Positions 24,031 to 34,503 of a stretch of 64,000 nucleotides of DNA are shown here, in pieces. The stretch's first letter is position 1; each line of letters starts with the position of its first letter. The DNA comes from Ligustrum vulgare. Its lineage: Eukaryota > Streptophyta > Magnoliopsida > Lamiales > Oleaceae. The stretch lies in NCBI GenBank assembly GCA_963555705.1, contig OY743174.1, forward strand, positions 61,712,234 through 61,776,233, read 5' to 3'. A program made the translations under genes and the position numbers. The notes under the pieces are model-generated. The model was not told the origin of the DNA. It searched no databases and was given only the letters and a program-made list of their open reading frames with translations.

Positions 24031-24555
24031 ATTGAAAGGACAGATGAAAATAGTTATCCAACAAGAAAAAATTTGATGTATGATAATATAATATCACATG
24101 ATACACGAATATGACTAATGTAAAAATAATCTCATCAGTATTATGAGATAAATATTATGTGATTGAGATAAAAAGATTTGATTAAAGTTCTTGCACAAGC
24201 ACTTATGTACTCTAGAAGAAGTAAATATTATCATCTAAATATACTGAAATGATATTATTATTTTTGCTCCTGAAAAAGTATAAACGAGTCATACTGGAAA
24301 GATATACATGCAAAATACAAAAGGGGGAAACATTTATGATCCTCAAAAGTAGAGGTGTGTATCAAGAGAAATAATACTCCGTACTCAACCACCCCTAATC
24401 TTTTTTGTGTGTCTCAAGAGTAAGAATACTCCGTACTCCACCACTCCTAATCCTTTTGAGGTTCACAAGATTAAGTTCAAATATTCATCAATATTAGAGG
24501 TGTGTCTCAAGAGTATGAATACTCCGTACTCTACCACCCACAATATTTTGGAGAT

Positions 24556-25208
24556 TCACAAGGATAAATTTACATTAACCGGACTCCATTTTCGCTTGGT
24601 ACCCCTTCCTAGCGACCAATCTATCTTAACTCCTGCTGGATCTTGTATTGGAACATATGATTGTAACTTTTCCAGCAATTCATCGATAGTGGGAGCAGAA
24701 ATAAGGATCCTCCTAGAAATGGAGAGATGAATCCCTGTTCCACATCATAATCAAGAAATGTTAGTGAACCATCGAAGGAGTTGTTAACATTTAAAAGCCC
24801 AATAGGCTTAGTATGGAGACCCAGCTAAGCCCATGAGGTAATATTAAAGATTTCCTCTAAAGTACCAAAACCTCCAGGCATGGCAATGAAGGCATCAGAA
24901 CCATATAGCATGCAAGTTATGCGTTCATGGATAAATAATGTATGTACTTCATGACCACGTGTTTTGCCTGCAATATCAGCTAAAAGAACAGGTATGACAC
25001 CTATCACTCTTGCTTTCTCTGTTTGAGCGGATTGTGAAATACAACCCATCAATCCACTGCTATCCCCTCCATATACTAGATTGATACCTCTCTCCCAACT
25101 TCTTCCCTAGAAGCACTGATGCTTCTAGATATTCAAATCCTTTCCCGATTTTTGATCCACAAAATACACAGATAGTTTTGATCTTTCAAAGTTTTAATCC
25201 TTCCATCT
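24556..25208 (-). pseudogene. LOG-like: LOG-like cytokinin riboside 5'-monophosphate phosphoribohydrolase, broken copy
   Basis: LOG enzymes release active cytokinin bases from their riboside monophosphates in the cytosol. The relic keeps ICVFCGSKI-type sequence, GLMGCISQSA, VIGVIPVLLADIAGKTRGHE and the catalytic PGGFGTLEE loop. It has an early stop soon after the ATG, a frameshift in the GGGDSSGL region and a stop after NITSWA. Its C-terminal tail continues [11 protein letters not shown] to a stop at 24556. At the site where element B has TAA, this copy has CAA. It is intronless and antisense to the LTRs. Confidence 0.88.
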
Positions 25209-25520
25209 TTTAAGTGTATAGGGAAGGAAAACTTACAGAAATTGTTATTTTGGGATGCATTAAACTACGAACTTACTTGGCTTTTTAAACTTGAAAATAT
25301 TGACTATTTACTGCTCTTTTTTGAAAAAGTTACTATTTACTTTTGACTAAATGACACCACTTTTGATAATATCTCTGACAGCATATATTTTGCTCCATAA
25401 TGGATAATATTTCGGTGATCTATCAGATACCATCTGTTAATATGCAAAAAATGAAAATACAAAATACTTTGTTAAAATATATACACTATACTGATTTACC
25501 TTGTATCAATGTTGAATAGC

Positions 25521-26051
25521 CTAAACATTATTGTTTATAACAGCCTGGCAAACAGGATCTTTTGATATTATATTTTTTAGACTATAACGGTCTTTATCGT
25601 TGTTGAATTGAGCCCATAAAGATAGTAGCTCACGCTGCACATACCCATAAGGGTGCGTCTCAAGAGTCAATCGGATATTATTTAATGACTCCTTACTCAG
25701 TCCACCCTTAATGAAATCTATTTTATTATCTCGATTTCTGGATGAATATCCTATTGATTTATAACGGGTATCACATGTCCATCGAGCGCATTTGTAGCAA
25801 CCATTTAATCTTTTTGCTCTTCGCTTCCTTGCAAAAGTACTCTTACCTAAGTCAGGCATGTGCTTAGAAAATGAATCTGGTAATTCACCAGATGATCTAA
25901 CTTTTGCTTTGATCAACCAACGAATATCTTCTGGGATACCTTGATCCATCAGCAGCCTCAATCTTTCGAGTCGAACTCGGTAAATCTTTTTCAAAATATT
26001 TATCGGAAGATTTGAGTAGTATTTGCGAATATTTGATAATATAACATCCAT
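25521..26051 (-). CDS. Unrecognised 176-residue basic/Cys protein in element A (ORF2)
   Basis: The open frame begins MDVILSNIRKYYSNLP. A charged helical N-terminal half is followed by GKSTFARKRRAKRL and then CYKCARWTCDTRYKSIGY, a C-x2-C-x4-C cluster whose fourth Cys is Tyr here (Cys in element B). The C-terminal half is polar and ends DPVCQAVINNNV. It lies upstream of LOG on the same strand, with about 310 bp between them. The basic-patch-plus-Cys-cluster layout recalls small nucleic-acid-binding proteins of some filamentous plant viruses; this is motif-level resemblance only. It is open despite the age of the element. Confidence 0.6.
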   Translation of the reverse strand: MDVILSNIRKYYSNLPINILKKIYRVRLERLRLLMDQGIPEDIRWLIKAKVRSSGELPDSFSKHMPDLGKSTFARKRRAKRLNGCYKCARWTCDTRYKSIGYSSRNRDNKIDFIKGGLSKESLNNIRLTLETHPYGYVQRELLSLWAQFNNDKDRYSLKNIISKDPVCQAVINNNV

Positions 26052-26082
26052 TTTGATGGATCTGATCTTCTCCCAAAGTGAT

Positions 26083-26132
26083 CTATTTAAATGCGTTATT
26101 TAACACGTAAAAGAGCGGTGGCTCCGCGTGTC
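26083..26132 (-). promoter_or_regulatory. Conserved upstream block of the antisense cargo (element A)
   Basis: The minus strand reads TGACACGCGGAGCC, then CCGCTCTTTTACG and GCATTTAAATAGAT, just ahead of the ORF2 start. The block is nearly identical to 54678-54730 in element B. TTTAAATA is a possible TATA box. Confidence 0.4.
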
Positions 26133-26149
26133 ATTGATTTCACTTATGA

Positions 26150-26740
26150 ACCAGAAGTTCATAAGTGAAATATACATTGTATTGAACCAGAAGTTCAGCG
26201 ATATTGTATTGAACCAGAAGTTCATACATAGAAATGAAATAAAACTGTATTAAACCAAAAGCTCTATAATAAACAGTTAGATTATCAAAAGTTTCAAATT
26301 ATTTTCTATGAGAATAACTTATTCAGAAATTTTTTATCATACAATGAGAGTATTCTTTGATGTACCAGTTAATCGCGGTACGTTGGGATTTCAAGTAAAA
26401 TGAATATGGATTATATGTCGAAATTGATATGTATTTCAATAATTGATTATACTTATACAAATAAGAAATTGTGGTTTATGAGATGCAAGAACATACATGT
26501 ATAATCATTGAAAGATTCAATATACCCAAATTAGTATCACTATAGAATTATACAAATGACTCCATGATATAATATGTTGAAATTGAAATTGGAGTGTACT
26601 ATTTTTGACATCTGGGAAATTGATTATTTACTAGAAGTAAATTTGAAAATGAATATTTTATTATTCACCAGAAGTGAATATGGAAATGAATATGTTTAAT
26701 TATTCACCAGAAGTGAAAGATGCAATCGGTAAAATAGTGA
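26150..26740. repeat. ACCAGAAGTTCA and CACCAGAAGTGAAT short repeats
   Basis: GAACCAGAAGTTCATA recurs several times at 26150-26280, and TTATTCACCAGAAGTGAA recurs near 26660-26720. The same motifs occur in element B at 54945-55150 and 56130-56290. Confidence 0.75.
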
Positions 26741-26884
26741 AACATTGCTTAATATAGCATGTTATGACATCACAAATGAGTTATGAACGATTTATATAAA
26801 GCTCATCATAAATGATATGTTTAATGAAAAGATTCGTGATTGCATCAATATACTTGTGATATTCCATGAAAAGAATAAATACGC

Positions 26885-28100
26885 GTTGCACTCTTTTTTC
26901 CTCAGCTGAGGTTTTGTTCCACAGGATTTTCCTAGCAAAGTTTTTAATGAGGCAGCAGTTAAGGCGTATTAATGAAAATCAATGAGAATAATGTACTCTT
27001 TTTCCATTCGCTAAGGTTTTATCCCACAGGGTTTTCCTAACAAGGTTTTTGAGGCATTATTATTAGGGCTGGGCAAAAACAGACCCAACCCGCCGAACCC
27101 GCCCAAACCGACCCAACCCGATCGGTTTGGGTCGATTTTTCATGAAAATTGGGTTGGGTTCGATTTTTTTTAAAAAAAAAATTTTCGGGTTGGGTCGGGT
27201 TGCGGGTTGGTGAATAACCTGACCCAACCCGACCAAAAAAAAAAGACAGTTTTTTTTTTAAGTAATGAAACTTGACTTATTTAAATATTGATTGAACATA
27301 TTTTAATTTTATTAGCAAGTGTTCAATTTATTGTATTTTTGGTTAATGTAGTGTACATAATTTATTTGAATTAAAGATAGATTCATGAGTTTTTTTTTTC
27401 AAAAATTTTACTAATTGGGCCAAAGCCCAAACCGACCAACCCGACCCAACCCGACCGAAATTTGGTGGGTTGGGTTGGGTTGGGTTGGGTTGATTTTTTA
27501 TCAACCCGACCGTGGTGGGTTGGATTCGGGTTGGGCAAAAAACCGATACAACCCAACCCACGCCCACCCCTAATTATTATAGCTATCTACGAGCTATAAT
27601 TCAGCAATACATTGTTATACTGGAATGATATCAACAAATGAAGAAAATCATAGACATCTTATGAAGAATATTATGATATCGGCTACACAAGGAGATTTTT
27701 ATATATACATATTCCAGACGAAAGATGATATCAATGTTCGAGAAGTTCATGAATCCTCGATTGCACACTTCAGGGGGAGAATCATGCTGTACTCTTTTTT
27801 CTTCGTTTAGGTTTTGTCCTATTAGGTTTTCCTGACAAGGTTTTAACGAGGCAGCAGCGGTACTCTTTTTTCTTGGTTCAAATTTTATCCCACTGGGTTT
27901 TACAACAAGGTTTTAACGAGACAACACTTCAGAACCTCAAGTTTCAGTACATGATTTGTTCTACTTATCATTGGATGTCATTTCGAACATTAGACTCAAT
28001 GATTCACGATAACCAACATCAGGGAGAACTGCTATACTCTTTTTCCTTCGCTTAAGTTTTATCCCACTGTGTTTCTTAGTAAGGTTTTAACGAGGCAGAC
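26885..28100. repeat. Degenerate 'GTTTTGTCCCACAGGGTTTTCC...GAGGCAGC' repeats
   Basis: Five copies of a block of about 60 bp lie near 26890, 26995, 27790, 27865 and 28035. Each has the form CTCTTTTTCCTTCGCT, GTTTTGTCCCACAGGGTTTT, AAGGTTTTAACGAGGCAG. I associate such blocks with the 3' non-coding part of some copia lineages. Confidence 0.75.
27064..27572. mobile_element. hAT-type MITE in element A (8-bp TSD ATTATTAT)
   Basis: The left end TAGGGCTGGGC and right end (reverse-complemented) TAGGGGTGGGCGTGGG form inverted repeats. ATTATTAT flanks at 27056-27063 and 27573-27580. The interior is dominated by CCCAACCCGACC/GGTTGGGTCGGG. Element B keeps the empty site (GAGGCATCATCATAGCTATC near 56620), which dates the insertion after A and B separated. 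Confidence 0.9.
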
Positions 28101-28129
28101 AATTGCGGAATAGGTCATTCAAGGGAGAG

Positions 28130-28335
28130 TGTTATAAATAATATAAAATATGTGAATGACCAATTACCATTATATCCCTATAAACTTTACATTATTACGA
28201 TTGTGTCATTATCCATTCCTATAAATAAGAGCCTTATTATCATTTATTCACACCCCTTTTAATGAGAATAAGAATTCTCTCATTTCTCTCTTTCTTTCTC
28301 TATTTATCTATTATTATTATGGTAGTTTTACAACA
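28130..28335 (+). repeat. Element A 3' LTR
   Basis: This 206-bp LTR is preceded by the PPT CAAGGGAGAG. It is diverged from the 5' LTR by substitutions and indels. Confidence 0.88.
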
Positions 28336-28616
28336 ATTTCCACATTTTTTATTACTATTTTACTACAATATTGTAGTAAATATGAAAGGTGGAAATTAAC
28401 AAATAATCCATCTAATTTAACCATATTTTCAGCCTCCGAGCAATCCCAACCTACCAAATTATTCCAAATCCGGTCATCATACACACCCCAATCATTGTCC
28501 CCCAGTTTTCCCCAAAATTCAAAGAGATCCACAACTAGTAGCCAAGAAATCCTACAATCCATCACCAAATTCATCATCTCCAGAATCTTGAGATTCTCCT
28601 TTTTTTTTTTTACCAA
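28317..28616 (-). other. Open frame of 99 residues, possible gene fragment
   Basis: Its N-terminal part (ILEMMNLVMDCRISWLLVVD, LFEFWGKLGDNDWGVYDD, RIWNNLVGWD) has the composition of a folded protein. The tail runs into the 3' LTR of element A. I do not recognise the family. It may be a host gene piece split by the insertions around it. Confidence 0.25.
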
Positions 28617-28916
28617 TCACACGTAGACTATAAATCCAAATTTTTAGGGGTTTGTTTTAAATCGGTAAAGATCTTCAAAATCAATAACGAAACACCATGA
28701 AGACTGATTACTCGGTCAGCTATTTTGTCGAATTCGAAGGGTAGGGATACAAAGGAACATACTCAAAATTGGTCACAGACTCGCATAGGCTACAGCTTCA
28801 ACGAGGAAATTTTAATAATGTTTGACAATTCGTAAATTTTACATTTATTTTGGGCTGAGATTGCCATCTATCCGTCGAGTTGTGATAGTCATAGTATATT
28901 ATGATTTTTATTGTAG

Positions 28917-29184
28917 ATGACGAGGCAAGTGGATTCAGAAGAAACCATTCTTTTAGTGGTTCTATAGAAAGTGTAATGGATGCCAACTTCTTATGGATTA
29001 TCATGGTAGGAGAGAGCACTATTATGATACTTTTGGGTTGTTTTCTTTCTATACAGTAACTATTTTTTATTCTTTTTATTTTGGCCCTCAAGAAAGGAAA
29101 GAAGCAACATGGCGAACTGAAACATCTTATGCATTACTTTGAAGCATATATCGAGATTGGAAGTCTCGTGGCGTTGGTTACTTT
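28917..29184 (+). other. Candidate exon(s) disrupted by the Athila insertion
   Basis: After a TTATTGTAG acceptor the plus strand reads DDEASGFRRNHSFSGSIESV then MDANFLWIIM. A further open stretch of K-G-K-K-Q-H-G-E-L type runs up to the insertion at 29185. The sequence looks coding but the family is not recognised and the segments are not connected with certainty. Confidence 0.25.
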
Positions 29185-30674
29185 TGTTGAGCGCATTTTA
29201 CATGCATATTTCATATATTTTTAGTAATACTTTTTGAGTAATTTGGACAAATACCTACTTAATTGTGCATATTTTGTGGTGAAATAGGTTTAACAATCAA
29301 CTTCATGGAGAAAGCACAAGAAAGAAATTAAATGGATGAAAAGTGAAAACTTGAAGAAATTGAGGAGAAAAGAGTCAAATCCATCAAAGAGTCAAAGTTG
29401 GAGGACCCAATTGTTAATAATCAAATGGCGAAGCCGAGATCAACCACGCGATCGCGTGGTTATGCACCGGCGCGTTCGCGAGTCAAGCTTAAAACTCAAC
29501 CCGAGAGTTTTTACCTCAACCACGCGATCGCGAGGCATTCAGCCACGCGATCGCATGGCCAAAATTTTGAACCAAATTCTGGGCCCACCCGGTGCGACCC
29601 GATTCGACCCAGAAGCTGTTATACGCGGATCTTACGAATTTTGAGGGGTTTTGAGGTGGTTTTGGCAAAATTTTGGGTATTCTTTCTCTTTTGAACTCAA
29701 GAAAACCCTAGGCTCTCTTCTTCTCCATTTTTTATCTCATTTTCCTCTTGTAATTTCTCTTGATTTTGTATAGTATAGTTGATGAATATTGATTAAGGGG
29801 AGAAATACCAACATTATTGTGAAAGAATAGTGATATTTTAAAGAAATAATCATTGGTGAAGGGAAGTATTTTTACTTAATCTTCATATTTCTCTATTTAT
29901 TTTATTTCATAGTTGAAATGGTGTATTTAATTATTGAATTTTATTGTTATTTCACTATGGGCTAAACTATTTTGTGTTGGGATGTTGATGAAGCTTGACC
30001 TAGCTTAGTTGATTTTAATGCTTGTATTAAGAATTTAAGCTTTTTATTATCTTGTGCATTTGTTGTTGTATTCATTGACTAGCATTTATTGTGGCCACAT
30101 TTATGTTTAGGTTTCATGAGATGTGCAATTATTGAGAAATTATTGTATATTCTAGATCGATACAATATTTGTTCTAGGTTCTTGTTTAGGATAGAGATAT
30201 ACCTAAAACCCTAGATGACCCATTGAGCTATTTTCACAAAGGTTTAATGCAATCGGTGTGTTTTTAATCGACATAGAGATATAGTAGGTTAATACCACTA
30301 ATTAGGGTTGATTTCACTCGAGAGAGGTAATTGGCTAAGCTTGGAAAATCGGGTCTAACATAATTAATGAATTGCATTTCTATTTGCTTGTTGTTAATTC
30401 AATTAGGTAATGGTCAAGTGGAATCAATAATCCCAATACTCCTTCATCATCTATTCATCACCATTTTTCTAGTTATTTATTTATAATCGCAACTTTAATT
30501 CTAGTACGAGAACTTTCCCAAAAGAAACCTTTAATGTGTGTGTTTCTTTTTAAAATTAATTATACTAGAGTGTAGTTGAAATAGACAATCCTTGTGGGAT
30601 CGATAAATCGGACTCAATTAGTCCACTATCACTTGTATGCGACTCGTGCACTTGCGGTGTATTTCTAGCGAACA
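29185..30674 (+). repeat. Athila-like 5' LTR
   Basis: The LTR is 1490 bp. It contains the 20-bp palindrome AACCACGCGATCGCGTGGTT (29442-29461) and two near-copies at about 29517-29560. Two of these have been lost or altered in the 3' LTR. Confidence 0.9.
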
Positions 30675-30705
30675 AGTTTTTGGCCCCGTTGCCGGGGATT
30701 GTTTC
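30675..30705 (+). other. Primer binding site of the Athila-like element
   Basis: TTGGCCCCGTTGCCGGGGA directly follows the LTR end. It is complementary to the 3' end of tRNA-Asp apart from one position (CCCC for the usual CGCC). Confidence 0.8.
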
Positions 30706-30832
30706 TATTTAAATTACATTTTAGTTGATATTAGTTTTGACTTTTAGTTACTTTTATTTCGTGTACAAATTTTCTTTTGTTTTGTTTTGTGTAAGAAATC
30801 TTCTAATTTCTTGTGTTGTTCTAGGGTGTTAA

Positions 30833-31657
30833 TTGTGCATGCATCGAAGTAGAAGTCTTGATCTAGTTGAAATAGATCCGGATATCGAGGGGACTTTTCG
30901 ACGTAGGTTAAGGGAACAACGGGAAGCTAGGAGACAACTTCTTACTGGGATGGAAGGAGAAAGAGTTAACATCGAGCTTGATGCTCCAGCTGCAATTCCT
31001 CTAAGGGGTGGAATCCCACCCGGTTTTGTTCCTCAAGCGGCTAGAGCTCAAGAGCCCGTTGTTAATGAAGAAGACATGCTTTTTGGGGATTTCATGAACC
31101 CTCCTATTGTCGAGAATCAATCAAGCATTGTCTATCCCTCCTACAATCATCCAAATTTTCAACTTCGGCCGGATGTCATCAATTTATTCTCCAACACCAT
31201 CTCATTCTATGGGAGGACCGATGAAAATCCACATGCTCATGTGGTACGGTTCCTAGAGATTTGTAGCAACTTCAACTATGAGGGTGTGAATGTGGAGGCA
31301 ATCCGGATGAGGTTATTTGTACATACTTTGAAGGATAAAGCAAGAGAATGGCTTGACACTTTGCCTCCGGGGAGTATCACGACTTGGGTGGAGTTTGTCC
31401 AAAGGTTCACTACAAAATTTTTCCCACCATCTAGAGTTGCTAAACTCAAGCATGATATTACTACATTTCAACAATTCGAGATGGAGAGCTTTCATGAAGC
31501 TTGGGAGAGATTCAAAGACATGCTTAGAAAGTGCCCAAATCATGGGATTACATTGGGGCAACAAGTCAACCACTTCTGTGCCGGGTTAACTCCTCCTTGC
31601 CGTTCAAATGTGGATTCATCCTCTAATGGGTCTATCAAGACAAAGAGCATTCGGTAG
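30833..31657 (+). pseudogene. Athila-like gag, first part, ends at an in-frame TAG
   Basis: The frame starts MCMHRSRSLDLVEIDPDIEG. The capsid block contains FYGRTDENPHAHVVRFLEIC, AREWLDTLPPGSI and TTKFFPPSR, the typical retrotransposon gag domain that packages element RNA. A TAG at 31655 interrupts the frame, and the same frame continues AYDLFEIMSEQS. A C-to-T change at a CAG codon is the simplest cause. Confidence 0.88.
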
Positions 31658-33028
31658 GCTTATGATTTGTTTGAGATCATGAGTGAACAAAGTGCAATGT
31701 TTCCGGATAGAAGTACACCAAGGAGTTCTAGTGGTGCACGAGGGGGTGATGATTATGCACTTGTATTGTCAAAAATTGATTCCTTAGCTAAGAAAGTGGA
31801 AGGGTTATCTACTTCAAACTCTCGGCCCGTCAGCATGGTTCAAGCCCCTCCGGTATGTGATATATGTGGGGCTAATCATCAAAGCTCTATGTGTCCATTG
31901 GTGGCAAGTGGTTCTTCATCTACCGAGCAAGTTGCTTATGCTCAAAATTTCCAACGCCAAGGATTCAATCCATATGCTCCCACATACAATCCCGGTTGGA
32001 GAAATCATCCTAATCTATCTTATGGCAAAAATCACAATGTGTTGAATCCAAAGCCACGAGAAAAGAAAGAGGGATGGGAAGAGGCTATCACCAAGTTAGC
32101 AAATCATCAATTGCAATATCAAGAACGCAATTATGCCTTTTTGAAAAATTTGGAGAAGCAAGTGGGCCAAATAGCTAAACTTCTCTCGGAAAGGCAACAA
32201 GGAGTTTTGCCTAGCAACACCGAGACAAATCCTAGGGAGAATGTTCAAGCTATTACAACAAGGAGCGGGGTGCAATTGCCCGAGATCACGGCCCCACAAC
32301 CAACAACTCAATCAAACAAGGCTCCCATTGAAGAAAATGAGCCTATTCAAGCATCCGAAAAAATGGTTGAAGCGCCAAAGGAAAGTGAACCGGAAGCTTC
32401 CATATCAAAGGCCCCAACACCGATCAAGGCTTATGTGCCTCCTATTCCCTTTCCTCAAAGGTTGCAAAAGCAAAAGCTCGACAGTCAATTTGGAGAATTT
32501 TTGGAAGTGTTCAAGAAGCTACACATCAACATTCCTTTCGCCGATGCATTAGCTCAAATGCCAAGCTATGCCAAGTTCATGAAGGATATTCTATCCAACA
32601 AAAGAAGGCTTGAAGAGCATGAGACAGTGATGCTAACTGAGGAATGTAGTGCCATCATTCAAAACAAACTTCCTCCAAAAATTAACGATCCAGGGAGTTT
32701 TACTATTCCATGCACTATTGGTGATGTTAATTTTAGTAAAGCTTTATGTGATCTTGGTGCTAGCATTAATTTGATGCCTTTGTCCATTTTCAGGAAATTG
32801 GAATTGGGAGAAGCTAAAGCAACCACCGTGTCTCTACAATTGGCGGATAGGTCTATCAAATATCCTCGGGGAATCATTGAGGATGTTCTTGTGAAGGTAG
32901 ATAAATTCATCTTCCCGGCGGATTTCATTATTCTAGACATGGAGGAAGATCATGACATTCCGATCATATTGGGAAGGCCATTTCTAGCAAGTATTTGTTG
33001 GCAAAGAAGGATGCTAAGCCGCGGTTAA
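31658..33028 (+). pseudogene. Athila-like gag C-terminus and aspartic protease
   Basis: The frame continues from the TAG. A zinc knuckle CDICGANHQSSMC (31851-31890) is followed by linker sequence and the protease block ALCDLGASINLMPLSIFRKL, with the DLGAS active site usual for Athila, then ILGRPFLA. Immediately after this the frame runs into RNase H sequence in another phase and stops at 33028, so all of RT is deleted at about 32985-32995. Confidence 0.88.
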
Positions 33029-33894
33029 TTAGATGGGTTCTTCTCCTCCAAGAGTTTGATTTGGAGATTCGTGACAAGAAGGGGACGGAGAATCTTGTAG
33101 CCGATCACTTGTCTAGACTTGAGCAAACCGAGGAAATTTTGGATGAAGAGATAAGTGAGGTATTCCCGGATGAGCAAATTTTCCAAATCATAGATCTTCT
33201 ACAAGCTGCTAGTGTGCCATGGTATGCGGACCATGTGAATTTTCTTGCAAGTGGCATCACTCCCCCGGACCGCTCTTATCAATAAAGGAAGAAGTTCTTT
33301 GCAGATATCAAGTATTATTTTTGGGATGACCTGTTATTGTTCAAAAGGGGTCCGGATCAAATTATGAGAAGTTGTGTGCCCGAGGAGGAGATGGAGAAGA
33401 TTCTTGAACAATGTCACTCATCACCTTATGGAGGCCATTTTGGTTCCGTGAAAACTGCATCAAAGGTTCTTCAATCGGGATTTTATTGGTCCACTTTATT
33501 CAAGGATGCTCACACACTTGTGTCCAAATGTGACCGATGCCAACGATTGGGTAATATCTCTAACCGAAATGAAATGCCCTTAAATTCTATTTTAGAGGTG
33601 GAGATATTCGATTTTTGGGGTATTGATTTTATGGGACCTTTTCCATCGTCCTTTTCTAATCAATACATTCTAGTTGTGGTAGACTATGTGTCCAGGTGGG
33701 TAGAAGCGGTGGCACTCCCCACAAATGATGCTCGAGTGATGGTGAAATTTTTGAAGAAAAATATTTTTACTCGTTATGGCACCCCTCGAGCTATCATTAG
33801 TGATGGAGGAAAACATTTTTGTAACCGCCTCTTCGACTCACTTTTGACCAAGTATGGAGTCAAACATCGAATATCCACTCCTTATCATCCGTAA
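32995..33894 (+). pseudogene. RNase H end and integrase N-terminus/core
   Basis: It opens with [20 protein letters not shown] and ADHLSRLE, the RNase H tail. An in-frame TAA stands at 33283. The integrase zinc domain (H..H..CDRCQR), WGIDFMGPFP and ISDGGKHFCN then supply the first two catalytic Asp residues. A TAA at 33892 interrupts YHP-TSGQVE, where the catalytic Glu region follows. Confidence 0.88.
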
Positions 33895-34503
33895 ACAAGT
33901 GGGCAGGTTGAAATTTCAAATATAGAATTGAAAAAGATCCTTGAAGTGACGGTGAATGCCTCGAGGAAAGATTGGTCCAAGAAATTGGATGATGCATTAT
34001 GGGCATACCGCACCGCTTTCAAGACCCCCATTGGTATGTCTCCATTTCGACTCTTATTTGGAAAAGCATGTCATCTCCCGGTTGAGCTTGAGCACCGAGC
34101 ATATTGGGCAACAAAAGTGTTGAATTTTGATATGGAGTTGGCCGGTGAGAAAAGACTACTCCAACTCAATGAGCTTGATGAATTCCGCCTTGAATCATAT
34201 GAAAATGCTCGGATTTACAAAGAGAAGACAAAGAGGTGGCATGACAAGAACATTGTGAAGTGGGACTTCCAAGTTAGGCAACAAGTACTTCTCTACAACT
34301 CAAGACTTCGATTGTTCCCCGGTAAACTCCGCTCTAGATGGTCGGGACCTTTCACTATTGCTCAAATCTTCCCACATGGAGCGGTTGAACTTTATCATGG
34401 AAGTAAAGGGAACTTCAAAGTAAATGGACAACGCTTGAAGCCATACTTGGGGGGCAATTATGAAAAGGAAAAGTCATCCATCCCTCTTGCTAACCCGGAG
34501 TAA
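33895..34503 (+). pseudogene. Integrase C-terminal part
   Basis: The same frame resumes after the TAA with [28 protein letters not shown] and [20 protein letters not shown]. It ends with the [11 protein letters not shown] and VNGQRLKPY tail typical of Athila integrases. Confidence 0.88.

Larger units (their letters stand above)
22497..28335 (+). mobile_element. Element A: short-LTR copia-type element with antisense LOG and second ORF (TSD ATTTC)
   Basis: Direct repeats at 22497-22698 and 28130-28335 start TGTTATAAATAATA and end TTTTACAACA. ATTTC flanks them at 22492-22496 and 28336-28340. A putative primer site ACACGTTATCAGCA follows the 5' LTR, and a purine tract CAAGGGAGAG precedes the 3' LTR. 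No gag or pol frame exists inside. Instead the minus strand carries a LOG relic and an open 176-residue ORF. Tandem motifs fill the flanks. It aligns along its length with element B (51058-57391). Its LTRs differ at many sites, so it is the older copy. Confidence 0.9.

Noticed and set aside
29336..29694. Basic frames in the Athila-like LTR, repeated at 36451-36765
   Set aside because: They lie within both LTRs, shift between copies and have no domain.
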